Source: Aquimarina mytili (lineage in GTDB: Bacteria; Bacteroidota; Bacteroidia; Flavobacteriales; Flavobacteriaceae). From it: 64,000 nt of DNA. Shown piece after piece: positions 35,285-44,168 of this stretch. The DNA is taken from positions 806,001-870,000 of the forward strand of contig NZ_JAERQJ010000003.1 of assembly GCF_016735115.1 (NCBI RefSeq), in the 5' to 3' direction. The notes under the pieces are model-generated. The model worked only from the letters and a program-made list of their open reading frames with translations, made no database searches and had not been told where the DNA came from. Position numbers and translations under genes: made by a program. Numbering within the stretch: position 1 is the stretch's first letter; every line of letters starts with the position of its first letter.

Positions 35285-36124
35285 TTATCCTTTCTCCATA
35301 TATATTTGATAAGGAAAGCTAGAAAAGTTATACTTTTTATATCCATGACCAGCAATGGTTGTTTCTGTTTCAAACACATTAAATCTTTTTTGAGCACCCG
35401 GTTTTTCTCCCCAAACTCTTTTTGGCAAACAAAGTAGTAATCCATTTTCATTACCCATTGCCCACCAAAAATTACTCGTCTTTGGATATACTTCAATTCC
35501 TAAATTATTATGGATATCATGTGCCTCTTTTTCTTGATCATCTACAACAAAACCTATTTCACTTACATTTAAGATATCACGTGTTATAAACTCACCTTCT
35601 GCTCCATTTTTTAAATCATGCCGTGCAATATATTCTAATAGATTACCCGCTGGATCCCAAAAAAAGACAGAGTGCGCGTTCCAATTTCTAAAATGTCGCA
35701 CATCATCAGGAAATCTAGTGTCTCTTAATCGTTGTGGAGTGAGAATTAATGTTGTTCGCTGTAACTGCCAAGTTCTGGCCTTTAGTATTTTATTTTCAGG
35801 AATATTAAATGCGAAATGATACCAGGGGTTGCCCATAACTGGATCTATCTTTACAAAAGTGATCGTAGATACTCCGGCAACAAATGTAACTTCTGAATCT
35901 TTTTCGTTGTCAACCTCTAATCCCAGTTTTCCAACATAAAATTCTTTCATTACTTCTAAAGAAGCACTGGTTAACAATCGAATATTCTTAATAAAATCAA
36001 ATTGAAAGGGTTTTACTTTTGAAGCGTTATCTTGATTGAAAGTAAAACAAAATTCAGGATGTAATGCGATGAGCATCATCCCAAGAGAAGAATCTTTGAT
36101 AAATTTTCTTCTTGTGGATTCCAT
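35285..36124 (-). CDS. Exported VOC/glyoxalase-fold protein
   Basis: A 279-residue protein with a twin-arginine-like N-terminus (STRRKFIKDSSLGMMLIAL), suggesting Tat export. The rest consists of two vicinal-oxygen-chelate modules: residues ~42-160 (LLTSASLEVMKEFYVGKLGLEV, ending FFWDPAGNLLEYIAR) and ~185-275 (EIGFVVDDQEKEAHDIHNNLGIEV). VOC proteins bind a metal and act as dioxygenases, glyoxalases or resistance proteins; substrate unknown. Monocistronic: about 68 nt to the DCC gene upstream. Confidence 0.82.
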   Translation of the reverse strand: MESTRRKFIKDSSLGMMLIALHPEFCFTFNQDNASKVKPFQFDFIKNIRLLTSASLEVMKEFYVGKLGLEVDNEKDSEVTFVAGVSTITFVKIDPVMGNPWYHFAFNIPENKILKARTWQLQRTTLILTPQRLRDTRFPDDVRHFRNWNAHSVFFWDPAGNLLEYIARHDLKNGAEGEFITRDILNVSEIGFVVDDQEKEAHDIHNNLGIEVYPKTSNFWWAMGNENGLLLCLPKRVWGEKPGAQKRFNVFETETTIAGHGYKKYNFSSFPYQIYMEKG

Positions 36125-36192
36125 ACCTTAATATATAATCCTGAATGTACACCGAAATATGAAAATCCCCTATAACATTAACTTGACTATAA

Positions 36193-36579
36193 CTATCTAA
36201 AATTAATCGTACAACTTTTAGATTGCCCAAACCATTTTACACGATTACGCGATGCCAGGTTGTATATTGAATCTCGTACCATTCTAGGAACAAACGCAAG
36301 CAAAGCGGCAACAAGTTTCCATCTCGGAATTTTAGATACAATTTTTAAAAAACCATCTGAATGTGTATGCGGTCCATTCTCATCAATTAGAATCACAGTT
36401 TCTAATCGCTGTGTCGGAAAACCAAAATGCTTCAATATTTGTTGCCCTCTTGGAGATTGAAAGGGTATAAACTCAAAAATCTCAACAGGTGCAAATTTCA
36501 TTAACCACCCTACTACACCGTTACACAAATTACATTCTCCATCAAATATGATTCTATTTTTTCCTGATTGATTTTCCAT
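36193..36579 (-). CDS. DCC family thiol-disulfide oxidoreductase-like protein (DUF393)
   Basis: A 128-residue protein with the family motif DGECNLCNG at residues 14-22 (the DxxCxxC signature that names the DCC family), LMKFAPVEIFEFIPFQS and SDGFLKI. Thioredoxin-like fold with a CxxC active site; physiological partner unknown. It lies 27 nt downstream of the ABC ATPase gene and may be part of that transcript. Confidence 0.88.
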   Translation of the reverse strand: MENQSGKNRIIFDGECNLCNGVVGWLMKFAPVEIFEFIPFQSPRGQQILKHFGFPTQRLETVILIDENGPHTHSDGFLKIVSKIPRWKLVAALLAFVPRMVRDSIYNLASRNRVKWFGQSKSCTINFR

Positions 36580-36606
36580 TTTATTGATTTTTAAAATGTT
36601 ATATAT

Positions 36607-37275
36607 CTATAGTCGAATAGAACCATCAATCATTTCAATAGTTTTGTCAGAATTTTGATAAATTTTGGGATTATGAGTTGCTATAACTACTGCTTTCTCT
36701 TTACTTGAGGTAATTTCTTTTAGCAGATCGAATGTCATATCGCTATTTTTTTGATCCAGGTTTCCGGTAGGTTCATCTGCTACAATAAGAGCCGGATTAT
36801 TGATTAATGCCCTCGCAATAGCTACTCGTTGTTGCTGTCCTCCAGACAACTTATACGATGGCCGTTTTGTAAAATCCTGCATCCCCAATTCTTTTAATAA
36901 CAACATGGCATCATACTTAACTTCTTCTTTGGTTTTATTACCTAATTTCATAGCCGGAAGCATAATATTTTGAAGTACACTAAACTCTGGCAACAAATAA
37001 TGAAACTGATATACAAAACCTATATGCTTGTTTCTAAAATTAGTAAGTTCAGTTGCAGATAATTCTTTTATGTTATGATTGAGTATTTTTAACTCCCCTT
37101 CAAAATCTCTATCCAAAGTAGATAAAATATAAAGCAATGTAGATTTGCCACTTCCAGATTCGCCATAAACAGCTGTTAATTCTCCGGGAGCAATTTGCAA
37201 AGACACCTCTTGCAAAACTTGATGTTTTTCTGGTTCATAGAAATACTTATTTATATGTTTTGTTTCAAGAATCAT
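36607..37275 (-). CDS. ABC transporter ATP-binding protein (MacB/LolD type)
   Basis: A 222-residue ATPase with Walker [11 protein letters not shown]-loop [13 protein letters not shown], signature [15 protein letters not shown], Walker [14 protein letters not shown] and H-loop ATHNP. The TGNLD extension after Walker B marks the LolD/FtsE/MacB group. It pairs with the permease at 37272-38492, with which it overlaps by 4 nt (ATGA), so translation is coupled. No membrane-fusion protein or outer-membrane partner is adjacent; the substrate could be a lipoprotein, lipid or small molecule. Confidence 0.93.
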   Translation of the reverse strand: MILETKHINKYFYEPEKHQVLQEVSLQIAPGELTAVYGESGSGKSTLLYILSTLDRDFEGELKILNHNIKELSATELTNFRNKHIGFVYQFHYLLPEFSVLQNIMLPAMKLGNKTKEEVKYDAMLLLKELGMQDFTKRPSYKLSGGQQQRVAIARALINNPALIVADEPTGNLDQKNSDMTFDLLKEITSSKEKAVVIATHNPKIYQNSDKTIEMIDGSIRL

Positions 37276-38492
37276 ATCCCTCTTATTATGGTTACCGGAT
37301 CTACCTTACTTGCTTTTTTTGACGGAAAATATCCAGCGAGAATTGTTGTCAAAACTCCAAATACGATTCCCATAACATAATAGATCAATTTAAAATTAAT
37401 AGGATATGTATCTACAATAATAAAATCTGAAGTATCCAAAGGAGTAGTAGAAATCATATAACTTATCAGATATCCCAGCCCCGCACCAAACAAAGCACCC
37501 AATACACCAATACCGATGGATTGTACCAGGAATATAAAAATGACATCTTTGGCAGAATACCCTATCGTTTTTAATACTGCGATGTCTTTTCGTTTATTCA
37601 CTACTGTAATATTTAAAATATTATACATTCCAAATCCCGCAACAAGTAGCAGCGCAAAAGAAACCGACCAGGTGAGAATATCCCGAACTTTATTACCAAT
37701 CACAATAGTTTTGTTTGCGTCCTTCCAGTCTTCGATCAAAACCTTATCGATATGTTGAGACAATTCAGTTTTTAAACGGATATCATCCCTATCTTCTAAT
37801 TTAATATGAACATGGGTAATCGCGTCAGGTTGTCCTAATAAATTCTGTAATGTTTTGGCAGGAAAATAGGTTCGCACATTGTCTATTGTAGTGATTCCGA
37901 AACTAAATATGCCTGCTACATTAAGATGCTTACTTTTTCCATTAGGTAATATCATTTTTAATTGATCTCCTACTGATACTTCTAATTTTTTAGCAAGACT
38001 TACCCCTAACAAAATTGCATTATCATCGTCTAAAAGACTCCCAAATCCTTTACCTTCAATTAATCTGCGTTCTAAATTCACCATTTTCTTTTCCGAAGAA
38101 GGAAAAACTCCATTAATACTACCTGGCAATTGCTTGTTTTCGCTAACTAAAATAGCCGGAGATATAATTTGATGTGCAAAAGATTGCACATTTTCTTCTT
38201 TTGAAAGAAGATGATTGATCTCGTTTACTTTTTTAAGTGAATTGATGCTTACTCCAAAAAGTTGTTTAGAAGTTGATTTCTTTTGTTTTGCACTAACAAT
38301 AATATCTGGACTACCATTAAAAACGGCATCATCAAGAAAATCATTAACCCCTGTCATAAAATTAATCATGACAATAAATGTGGTTACACCAAGCATTACT
38401 CCCAGAGTAGCCAGGAAACTTTGCTTTTTTCTTGCCAGAAGGTATTGAAAAGCAATAAATACATTAGTAACAGTAATGACATGTTTAGACAT
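37272..38492 (-). CDS. ABC transporter permease (MacB/FtsX type)
   Basis: A 406-residue permease with the MacB-like layout: TM1 near residues 20-48 (SFLATLGVMLGVTTFIVMINFM), a large periplasmic domain (~50-275), then three C-terminal TM helices with an FtsX domain (SVSFALLLVAGFGMYNILNI, INVVKRKDIAVLKTIGYS-like coupling region, FGVLTTILAGYFPSKKASKVDPVTIIRG). Works with the ATPase 4 nt-overlapped downstream as a type VII mechanotransmission or lipoprotein-release-like ABC system. Function inferred from family only. Confidence 0.92.
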   Translation of the reverse strand: MSKHVITVTNVFIAFQYLLARKKQSFLATLGVMLGVTTFIVMINFMTGVNDFLDDAVFNGSPDIIVSAKQKKSTSKQLFGVSINSLKKVNEINHLLSKEENVQSFAHQIISPAILVSENKQLPGSINGVFPSSEKKMVNLERRLIEGKGFGSLLDDDNAILLGVSLAKKLEVSVGDQLKMILPNGKSKHLNVAGIFSFGITTIDNVRTYFPAKTLQNLLGQPDAITHVHIKLEDRDDIRLKTELSQHIDKVLIEDWKDANKTIVIGNKVRDILTWSVSFALLLVAGFGMYNILNITVVNKRKDIAVLKTIGYSAKDVIFIFLVQSIGIGVLGALFGAGLGYLISYMISTTPLDTSDFIIVDTYPINFKLIYYVMGIVFGVLTTILAGYFPSKKASKVDPVTIIRGI

Positions 38493-38535
38493 ACCTCATA
38501 GGTCGAGAAAGTCTAAGAAGGATTACAGAAACTCG

Positions 38536-38901
38536 CTACGACTTTCGTTTCTTACTCCTTTTAGCCAAAGGATTAAAATCCAAACATAGTTGCAGCCAGT
38601 ACTCAAGATCTTGATCTAAATCAAAACCATCAGCAGTTACAAAAACAAAACCTTTCATGGGCCGACCTGTAAAATCCATAGGCAGACATCCTTCTTTTTT
38701 CATGGCTTCATCAATGGCATCTGGTCCAATTCTAGCCATCAACAAATCCATTTCTTTTTTCTTATCAAAATGAATCCCACAACACATTTTATCATTTACC
38801 ATAAAACAAAGACCTCCCATCATTTTCTTTTCATAGAAATTGGCTTTCTTTTCTCTAAAACGTTGACGTATACGATCTGCAATAAACTCATTGTATGCCA
38901 T
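38536..38901 (-). CDS. TfoX/Sxy N-terminal domain protein
   Basis: A 121-residue protein consisting of the TfoX_N fold: KMMGGLCFMVNDKMCCGIHFDKKKEMDLLMARIG, then PMDFTGRPMKGFVFV. In gamma-proteobacteria full TfoX/Sxy activates competence; stand-alone N-terminal-domain proteins in Bacteroidota are of unknown role and should not be read as competence factors. The basic tail (KRSKKRKS) is notable. It begins 3 nt after the DUF2461 stop, so the two are probably co-expressed. Confidence 0.85.
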   Translation of the reverse strand: MAYNEFIADRIRQRFREKKANFYEKKMMGGLCFMVNDKMCCGIHFDKKKEMDLLMARIGPDAIDEAMKKEGCLPMDFTGRPMKGFVFVTADGFDLDQDLEYWLQLCLDFNPLAKRSKKRKS

Positions 38902-38904
38902 AAT

Positions 38905-39570
38905 TTATTGAATTGCTTTGGTTAAATATTCATTGATGGGTCTCATGATTGTCCAGTACTCCATCAGTACACCAATCAAAGTCTTGCTGGTAATCAAACC
39001 AGGAGCCTCTTCGCCCACAAAATAAAACTGCTTATTGGCTATTAAAGGTTCTTTTTCACATGCTACTTTCCATTCTTTTGGGATTCTCTTCATGGTTTCG
39101 CCTCTAATTTCTCCAAATTTTTGAACAAAATCCTTGTTTTCTATGAGCCGTCTCAATCCCGATGGATCTTTATCCAGTGTTTTTCTTATTTTTTCAAGTT
39201 GTTCTTTTGAAGGCCCAAAACAACCCCCCATAATTCCGACCATTTCAGGAGAAAATCGTAAAAAGATCCCCGGAAAACTTTTGTCTTTGCGCCCACCTCT
39301 GGAAATAAAAGCGGTAAAATGAAGATTATAGGGTGATTTGTCTTTCGAGAATCGAATATCTCTATTAATGCGAAGTATACAATCCTTGGGTTCGATTTGC
39401 AAATTTGCATCATATTTTTGAATCTCCTGAATCATATCACCTATAAAGGTTGTAAACGGTTTCTTTACACTTGATTCGTATCGTTTCTTATTGGCATGAA
39501 ACCATTCTTTATGATTATTTTTTGCTAATTCTTTGAAAAAAGCACTAAAATCTTCTGTAAAGTATTGCAT
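38905..39570 (-). CDS. DUF2461 domain protein
   Basis: A 221-residue cytosolic protein of the DUF2461 / TIGR02453 family: FFKELAKNNHKEWFHANKKRYE at the N-terminus, RINRDIRFSKDKSPYN in the middle, and GIFLRFSPEMVGIMGGCFGP after it. Conserved but uncharacterised in many phyla. First gene of a two-gene run with the TfoX_N gene. A REP-like inverted repeat lies upstream. Confidence 0.9.
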   Translation of the reverse strand: MQYFTEDFSAFFKELAKNNHKEWFHANKKRYESSVKKPFTTFIGDMIQEIQKYDANLQIEPKDCILRINRDIRFSKDKSPYNLHFTAFISRGGRKDKSFPGIFLRFSPEMVGIMGGCFGPSKEQLEKIRKTLDKDPSGLRRLIENKDFVQKFGEIRGETMKRIPKEWKVACEKEPLIANKQFYFVGEEAPGLITSKTLIGVLMEYWTIMRPINEYLTKAIQ

Positions 39571-39618
39571 AGCTTAAAGGTTTAAGAATAATAATCCAGA
39601 AAAAAGTAAGTTCAGTAG

Positions 39619-39682
39619 TCAGTCTGAGCCTGTCGAAGACCCTTCTTGATATCGAAAGGAAAAAACTTCGACAGCCTCGATT
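39619..39682. repeat. REP-like inverted repeat (CTGTCGAAG / CTTCGACAG)
   Basis: Arms CTGTCGAAG (39630-39638) and CTTCGACAG (39666-39674) flank 27 nt. The left arm carries the wider sequence AGTCTGAGCCTGTCGAAG, a pattern I know as a widely dispersed intergenic palindrome in Flavobacteriaceae and other bacteria. It lies in the gap between DUF2461 and VOC genes. Confidence 0.65.
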
Positions 39683-39726
39683 TGACATTTGCGCATACTT
39701 ATAGGCGTTTTTAAAATACGAAACTC

Positions 39727-40089
39727 TTACTTCATAGAATGAAACGCAACTCTATTTCCTTCTGTATCCAGAAAAATAGCCATAAAACCGTTTTCGCCTA
39801 ACGATGTTTTGGGCATGAGTACTTTTCCGCCTGCTTTTTCTACACGAGCCAAGGGCACAGAGAGATCATCTCCTCCATTAAGATACGCAAAAGTACCTTC
39901 TTGAGAGGGTTTATTACCATTTCCGTGCGTAACACAACCGCCTACTCCTCCATCTTTATAAGGAAAAAAGGCCATCTTAAAATCCATTTCCATAGGTTGT
40001 AATTCGGCATCTAAAAGCTCGTTATAAAATTTTACTGCTCTTTCAAAATTTGTGCTTGGTATTTCAAACCAACTAATTGCATTAGACAT
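39727..40089 (-). CDS. VOC family protein
   Basis: A 120-residue single VOC (glyoxalase/bleomycin-resistance fold) protein: ISWFEIPSTNFERAVKFYNELLDAEL at the start, GGCVTHGN in the middle, and MAIFLDTEGNRVAFHS at the end. PhnB-/YdcJ-like proteins bind small ligands or metals; function unassigned. Monocistronic, divergent from the helical-protein gene at 40193. Confidence 0.88.
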   Translation of the reverse strand: MSNAISWFEIPSTNFERAVKFYNELLDAELQPMEMDFKMAFFPYKDGGVGGCVTHGNGNKPSQEGTFAYLNGGDDLSVPLARVEKAGGKVLMPKTSLGENGFMAIFLDTEGNRVAFHSMK

Positions 40090-40192
40090 ACTATTTTATT
40101 TTTTTGATTAATAACTATTCAAAAGTAAATGATCTTATGCATCAAAAAAATTATATTTTTGAAAAAACATAGGTTTCTAAAATTGGATCTTA

Positions 40193-41590
40193 ATGAAAAA
40201 AAGTGAAGAACTATTTTATCTAATTAAATCATTAACCAAAAATGAAAAGCGTCATTTTAAACTGAGTGTTCAAGGAAGTGAATCGGCTGAATATCTTAGT
40301 CTATTTGATGCTATTGAAGCTCAAAAAGAATATGATGAAACTAAAATTAAGGAGCTTTTTAAGGACCGAGCATTTGTGGTACAATTAACCACCATAAAAA
40401 ACTATTTGAAACACCGTATTTTACAATCCCTAAGAACCTATCATTCGCAAATTTCAAAGAATGCCGAACTTATAGACATTATCCGAAATGTAGAGATACT
40501 TTTCCACAAAGGACAATATAAAATATGTGAAAGCGAATTAAAGCGTGCAGAGAAAAAAGCAAAAAATTTTCAGCAAGATCTATTACTTTTTCATATACAG
40601 GATTGGAAAAGAAAAGTACATCAGGTAATGCATCCACAAGATTTTGAAACCATAAAAAATATTGCTCAAAAGCAAAAAAATACTCTAAAATCAACCAATG
40701 AATATATTGATCTACTTCTTGCCAATATAGATCCTACTCAATTTTCTCTATCTCATAAAAAGAGTGTTTCATTGCAAAACAAAACGCTTAAAACACTCCA
40801 TAAATATAGGAAATTGCTCATTTCTAAGGATCACGATAAAGCCAAGCGAACCATAGAAGAATTAATTAAAGAATGGGAACAATATCCAGAATTGATGAAA
40901 GAATTTTTTCCAATGTACTTTTCGGTGAGTAATAATCTTCTCGGGTTTTTAGTATTTAAAAAACAGTATAAAGAAGCATTTGTCAGGATTTTGCTTATCA
41001 AGCAAAAAGCGCTTGAGATAGAAACGATTTCGGCAGCCTTTATCAAAGAAAAACTTAGATTGTATAATATTGAACTCGAAATCCATAGGAATTTAAGAGG
41101 ACTGCATACGACTCATGAAATTATTGATGAAATTTTGAGTTTTACTAAAAATCATGAGACCTTAGTTCCAGACAACTACAAACTTTCATTCTCTTTTCAG
41201 TTTGCTACTATCTATTTTCTAAAAAAAGATTATAAAAAATCGTTACACTCGATTAACAGAATCTTGAACAATCAAAGTAAAAAAGACCGACAAGATCTCA
41301 TTACTTATACGTATTGGCTCAACTTGCTAGTACATTACGAACTTGGCAATGGGTTCGCTCTAAGATATTCAATAGATACTATTAAAAAACGAATAAAAAA
41401 ATACAAAAACATAGTTTCCTATGAAAAAATATTATTGAAATTTTTATCCAAAACTGTGGAATTTTCAGCTTTAGAAAAAAGAGATGCTTTTGAACATTTA
41501 GAAGAACACTTACAAGAGCACCCCATTCCTGAAGATATTCTGGATTATATAGATTTTAATACCTGGATCCAACAAAAATACTCACTCTAA
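40193..41590 (+). CDS. Large helical (TPR-like) protein of unknown function
   Basis: A 465-residue, Lys/Glu-rich protein predicted almost wholly alpha helical, with TPR-like helix pairs (FHKGQYKICESELKRAEKKA; YKKSLHSINRILNN). The N-terminus KSEELFYLIKSLTKNEKRHFKL recurs in conserved hypothetical proteins of Bacteroidota. No signal peptide, so cytosolic. Its stop codon lies 1 nt from that of the LytTR regulator gene (convergent). No catalytic residues can be pointed to; protein-protein interaction is the most likely role. Confidence 0.8.
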   Translation: MKKSEELFYLIKSLTKNEKRHFKLSVQGSESAEYLSLFDAIEAQKEYDETKIKELFKDRAFVVQLTTIKNYLKHRILQSLRTYHSQISKNAELIDIIRNVEILFHKGQYKICESELKRAEKKAKNFQQDLLLFHIQDWKRKVHQVMHPQDFETIKNIAQKQKNTLKSTNEYIDLLLANIDPTQFSLSHKKSVSLQNKTLKTLHKYRKLLISKDHDKAKRTIEELIKEWEQYPELMKEFFPMYFSVSNNLLGFLVFKKQYKEAFVRILLIKQKALEIETISAAFIKEKLRLYNIELEIHRNLRGLHTTHEIIDEILSFTKNHETLVPDNYKLSFSFQFATIYFLKKDYKKSLHSINRILNNQSKKDRQDLITYTYWLNLLVHYELGNGFALRYSIDTIKKRIKKYKNIVSYEKILLKFLSKTVEFSALEKRDAFEHLEEHLQEHPIPEDILDYIDFNTWIQQKYSL

Positions 41591-41591
41591 T

Positions 41592-42302
41592 TTAGTTATG
41601 ATGCCTTTGAGACATTACACTAAAAAAGGTGTCTTTGTAGGTGTTTCCTATAGATAATTGTTGATCTAAAACCTCAACATAATCATTGCCATATGCCTTT
41701 ATTTTATCTATAGAAATGATATAAGACTTATGAATACGAATAAACTGATTAACAGGTAATATTTTTTCTAAATCAATAAGTTTATGATATACCACCAGAT
41801 GCTTTTGTTCTAAATGAATCTTAACATAATTACTTAGGCCTTCTATATAAATAATTTCGTCATAATTAACCTTCACATTTTTTCGGTCAATTTTAAAATA
41901 TTCATATGTTTTTGAAATTGTTTCGGGCTTAGTATAATGCGTTATTTCATTTTTGCAACTCACTTTATTGACGGCTTTTAAAAAGCGTTCAAAAGAAAAT
42001 GGTTTCAAAAGATAATCTACCACATCAAGCTCATATCCTTCCAGAGCAAACTCTCGATAAGCGGTAGTAATAATGGTAGCCGGAGGATGAGACAACGTTT
42101 TTAAAAAACTTAGACCCGTGATTTTTGGCATTTCGATATCTAAAAAAAGAATATCTACCGTATGCTCCTGAAGTATTTTTAAAGCTTCCATAGCATTATC
42201 ACAGATACCTATCACTTCTAGATTTGGTGTATCTGCAATAAACCCTTTCACAATATTTTGTGCTATAGGTTCATCATCAACTATGAGACATTTAAGATTC
42301 AT
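41592..42302 (-). CDS. LytTR family response regulator
   Basis: A 236-residue regulator: receiver domain with acidic pair DD at residues 9-10 and phospho-acceptor Asp55 in LFLDIEMP, then a LytTR DNA-binding domain (KINYDEIIYIEGLSNYVKIHL-like, FIRIHKSYIISIDKI). The frame extends to a TTG at 42308, but ATG at 42302 gives the canonical start MNLKCLIVDDEP. It overlaps the sensor kinase gene by 11 nt, so the pair is translationally coupled. LytTR domains bind paired direct repeats with 21-bp period; such sites are seen upstream of the genes at 43545 and 44322. Confidence 0.95.
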   Translation of the reverse strand: MNLKCLIVDDEPIAQNIVKGFIADTPNLEVIGICDNAMEALKILQEHTVDILFLDIEMPKITGLSFLKTLSHPPATIITTAYREFALEGYELDVVDYLLKPFSFERFLKAVNKVSCKNEITHYTKPETISKTYEYFKIDRKNVKVNYDEIIYIEGLSNYVKIHLEQKHLVVYHKLIDLEKILPVNQFIRIHKSYIISIDKIKAYGNDYVEVLDQQLSIGNTYKDTFFSVMSQRHHN

Positions 42303-43335
42303 TCTCAACTAATTTGATCTTCAGTTTAACGATAAAAGCTTCATCAGTTTTATCAATTACAAGTTCTTTATTATCACCATACAATAAGTCTAGTCTTCGG
42401 GATACATTTTGAAGTCCTAACCCTCCTCCATTATGATGCACATCTTCTATCTTAGAAATGCTATTCTCAATACTAAAAGATAGTATATTTTTAGACGTTT
42501 TAATCCGAATAGTAATCCATCCTTTTTTAACTTCATTTTTTAAGCCGTGTTTAAATGCATTCTCTATAAATGGAACTAAAATTAGAGGAGGAATTTTGAT
42601 CCCCTCGATATCGCCTTCTACTTTATAATCAATAACCACTCGTTTCTCAAAACGTTCTTTTTCTAATGCAATGATATTTTCTATCAACATTAATTCTTTA
42701 CTCAATAATACTTTTTTGACATTAGACTCATATAGTGTGTAGCTAAGTATGTCTGAAAGTTTTAGAATAAGCCCAGGTGTCTTTTCCGATTTTTCTAAGG
42801 CCAATCCATAGATGCTATTTAAGGTATTGAAAAGAAAATGAGGATTGGTTTGAGATCTCAAAAACTTCAATTCTGCATTGGTTTTTTCTTGTTTTAGTAT
42901 TTCAGTTTCATTACGTTGTTTATACCAATCCATGAATAATTTAAATCCTGTGGTGTATGCCACAGGTGATATTATGATAAGTACCGCCTGAACCAATTTT
43001 GAAAAATTCCATGGATTAACTTTATAGCCATCCATCCATTGTGGGAAATATTTCGGAAACCCCCAATACAATACAAAATAACGATGCCCTATTGCTAATA
43101 TTAAGAGTACAAGAATTAAAATCGCAAAGTACGATAACAACCTATTTTTATATAAAAACTTCGGAATCAACAAAAACCAATTGACATAAACAGCAATAAA
43201 TCGCGAAGGCAAAAAGAGTAACTCATAAATAAGTGCATCTTTGAAAGAACCCATATATCCCCATTCTGACATTACAAACGAGGACATGACTACAATCCAA
43301 AATAAAATGTGATATGTTATATGCTTAAGATTCAA
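42292..43335 (-). CDS. LytS-type sensor histidine kinase
   Basis: A 347-residue kinase with four N-terminal membrane helices (residues ~1-140), then the His_kinase (PF06580) domain with His166 in NPHFLFNTLNSIYG, and an HATPase domain with N-box PFIENAFKHG and GGGLGLQNV. Partner of the LytTR regulator. No ATG is suitable upstream; TTG at 43333-43335 is the likely start because an in-frame stop lies just before it and a TAGCTTTG -7 element (43356-43363, minus strand) lies 20 nt upstream. The input signal is unknown, and no extracellular domain is present. Confidence 0.92.
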   Translation of the reverse strand: MNLKHITYHILFWIVVMSSFVMSEWGYMGSFKDALIYELLFLPSRFIAVYVNWFLLIPKFLYKNRLLSYFAILILVLLILAIGHRYFVLYWGFPKYFPQWMDGYKVNPWNFSKLVQAVLIIISPVAYTTGFKLFMDWYKQRNETEILKQEKTNAELKFLRSQTNPHFLFNTLNSIYGLALEKSEKTPGLILKLSDILSYTLYESNVKKVLLSKELMLIENIIALEKERFEKRVVIDYKVEGDIEGIKIPPLILVPFIENAFKHGLKNEVKKGWITIRIKTSKNILSFSIENSISKIEDVHHNGGGLGLQNVSRRLDLLYGDNKELVIDKTDEAFIVKLKIKLVENES

Positions 43336-43355
43336 AATTCAAATCAATTAACTAA

Positions 43356-43363
43356 CAAAGCTA
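43356..43363 (-). promoter_or_regulatory. -7 element of the LytS/LytTR operon
   Basis: Minus-strand TAGCTTTG fits TAnnTTTG, 20 nt before the TTG start of the kinase gene; it is 29 nt from the first LytTR-type repeat at 43392. Confidence 0.45.
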
Positions 43364-43391
43364 GTATTTATATTGCCTTTTTCTTTTCTTT

Positions 43392-43423
43392 TTATGTCTA
43401 ATGCTTGAGAACTTATGTTAAAT
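43392..43423 (+). promoter_or_regulatory. Paired direct repeat, candidate LytTR site (copy A)
   Basis: TTATGTCTAAT (43392-43402) and TTATGTTAAAT (43413-43423) are spaced by exactly 21 bp, 153 bp (first base) before the ATG at 43545. The period and A/T-rich core match what is known for LytTR regulators such as AgrA. It lies in the divergent region shared with the kinase gene, so it may also serve autoregulation. Confidence 0.6.
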
Positions 43424-43544
43424 CAAAAAACTTCCGGTAGCATAAAAATTTCATAAACATGCAATGCAAGTATTTTGATTGATGTAAAACTAATTATTTA
43501 CATGCTAAACTTTAATACTTTTCGGACATATAAAATATCCTGAC

Positions 43545-44135
43545 ATGAAACTTATTTTTTATACGTTACACATTGTATTGATTTCGTTAACAGTTTTACA
43601 ACATGTAAGAGCACAAGAATCAGAAAATCCACTAGAGTTATTCTCTTACTATATTGGAACCTGGGGACCTACTCCTAATGATATCATGGTTAGAAAAAAC
43701 CCTAAGATGATTGATTTTAAAGTAATATCTTTTGAATGGGGACATGACAAAAAAGTAATTCGATCTACTACAGGAATATTTTCAGATCATGAAAACAATG
43801 TTTTTTCAGAAGGAATAATTACTTATAACCCAAACACTAAAAAGATAGTTTGGTTAGAGTATCAAATTAAGAATGAAATACTTTTTGAAGGAGAATACCA
43901 TTCTTTGGGAGATCACAAAATAGAACGCGTTTATACGGTATATTATGCTAAAGATTATCCTGACATTCCTAACCCACAAGTTAAAGGATGGACTCGAAAA
44001 TATCGAGAAACTTTTACTCCAACTTCTGATACTACCATCAATTGGTTAACCGAAACATGGATAGATGGAAAATGGATTAGGCAAGGACAAAACAATGGAG
44101 ATTTTAAGGCAGTAAAAGATAAATCATCCTACTAG
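43545..44135 (+). CDS. Secreted protein of unknown function beside the LytTR pair
   Basis: A 196-residue protein with a Sec signal peptide (LIFYTLHIVLISLTVLQHVRAQ). The mature part is a beta-rich single domain (FSYYIGTWGPTP, GIFSDHENNVFSEGIITYN, TRKYRETFTPTSDTTINWLTETW) of the lipocalin/DUF1579-like type that binds hydrophobic ligands; identification is tentative. Upstream lies paired-repeat copy A, and a very similar arrangement precedes the next gene, suggesting joint control by the adjacent LytTR regulator. Confidence 0.8.
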   Translation: MKLIFYTLHIVLISLTVLQHVRAQESENPLELFSYYIGTWGPTPNDIMVRKNPKMIDFKVISFEWGHDKKVIRSTTGIFSDHENNVFSEGIITYNPNTKKIVWLEYQIKNEILFEGEYHSLGDHKIERVYTVYYAKDYPDIPNPQVKGWTRKYRETFTPTSDTTINWLTETWIDGKWIRQGQNNGDFKAVKDKSSY

Positions 44136-44168
44136 CACCTATGTAGTTATTCCAAAATGTTTGATTTT

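Noticed and set aside
36607-38492. Complete MacAB-type efflux pump
   Set aside because: No membrane-fusion protein or outer-membrane channel gene in the neighbourhood; only the ATPase/permease pair can be supported.
38536-38901. Competence role for the TfoX-N protein
   Set aside because: Only the N-terminal domain is present, and no competence genes are adjacent; the name says nothing about function here.
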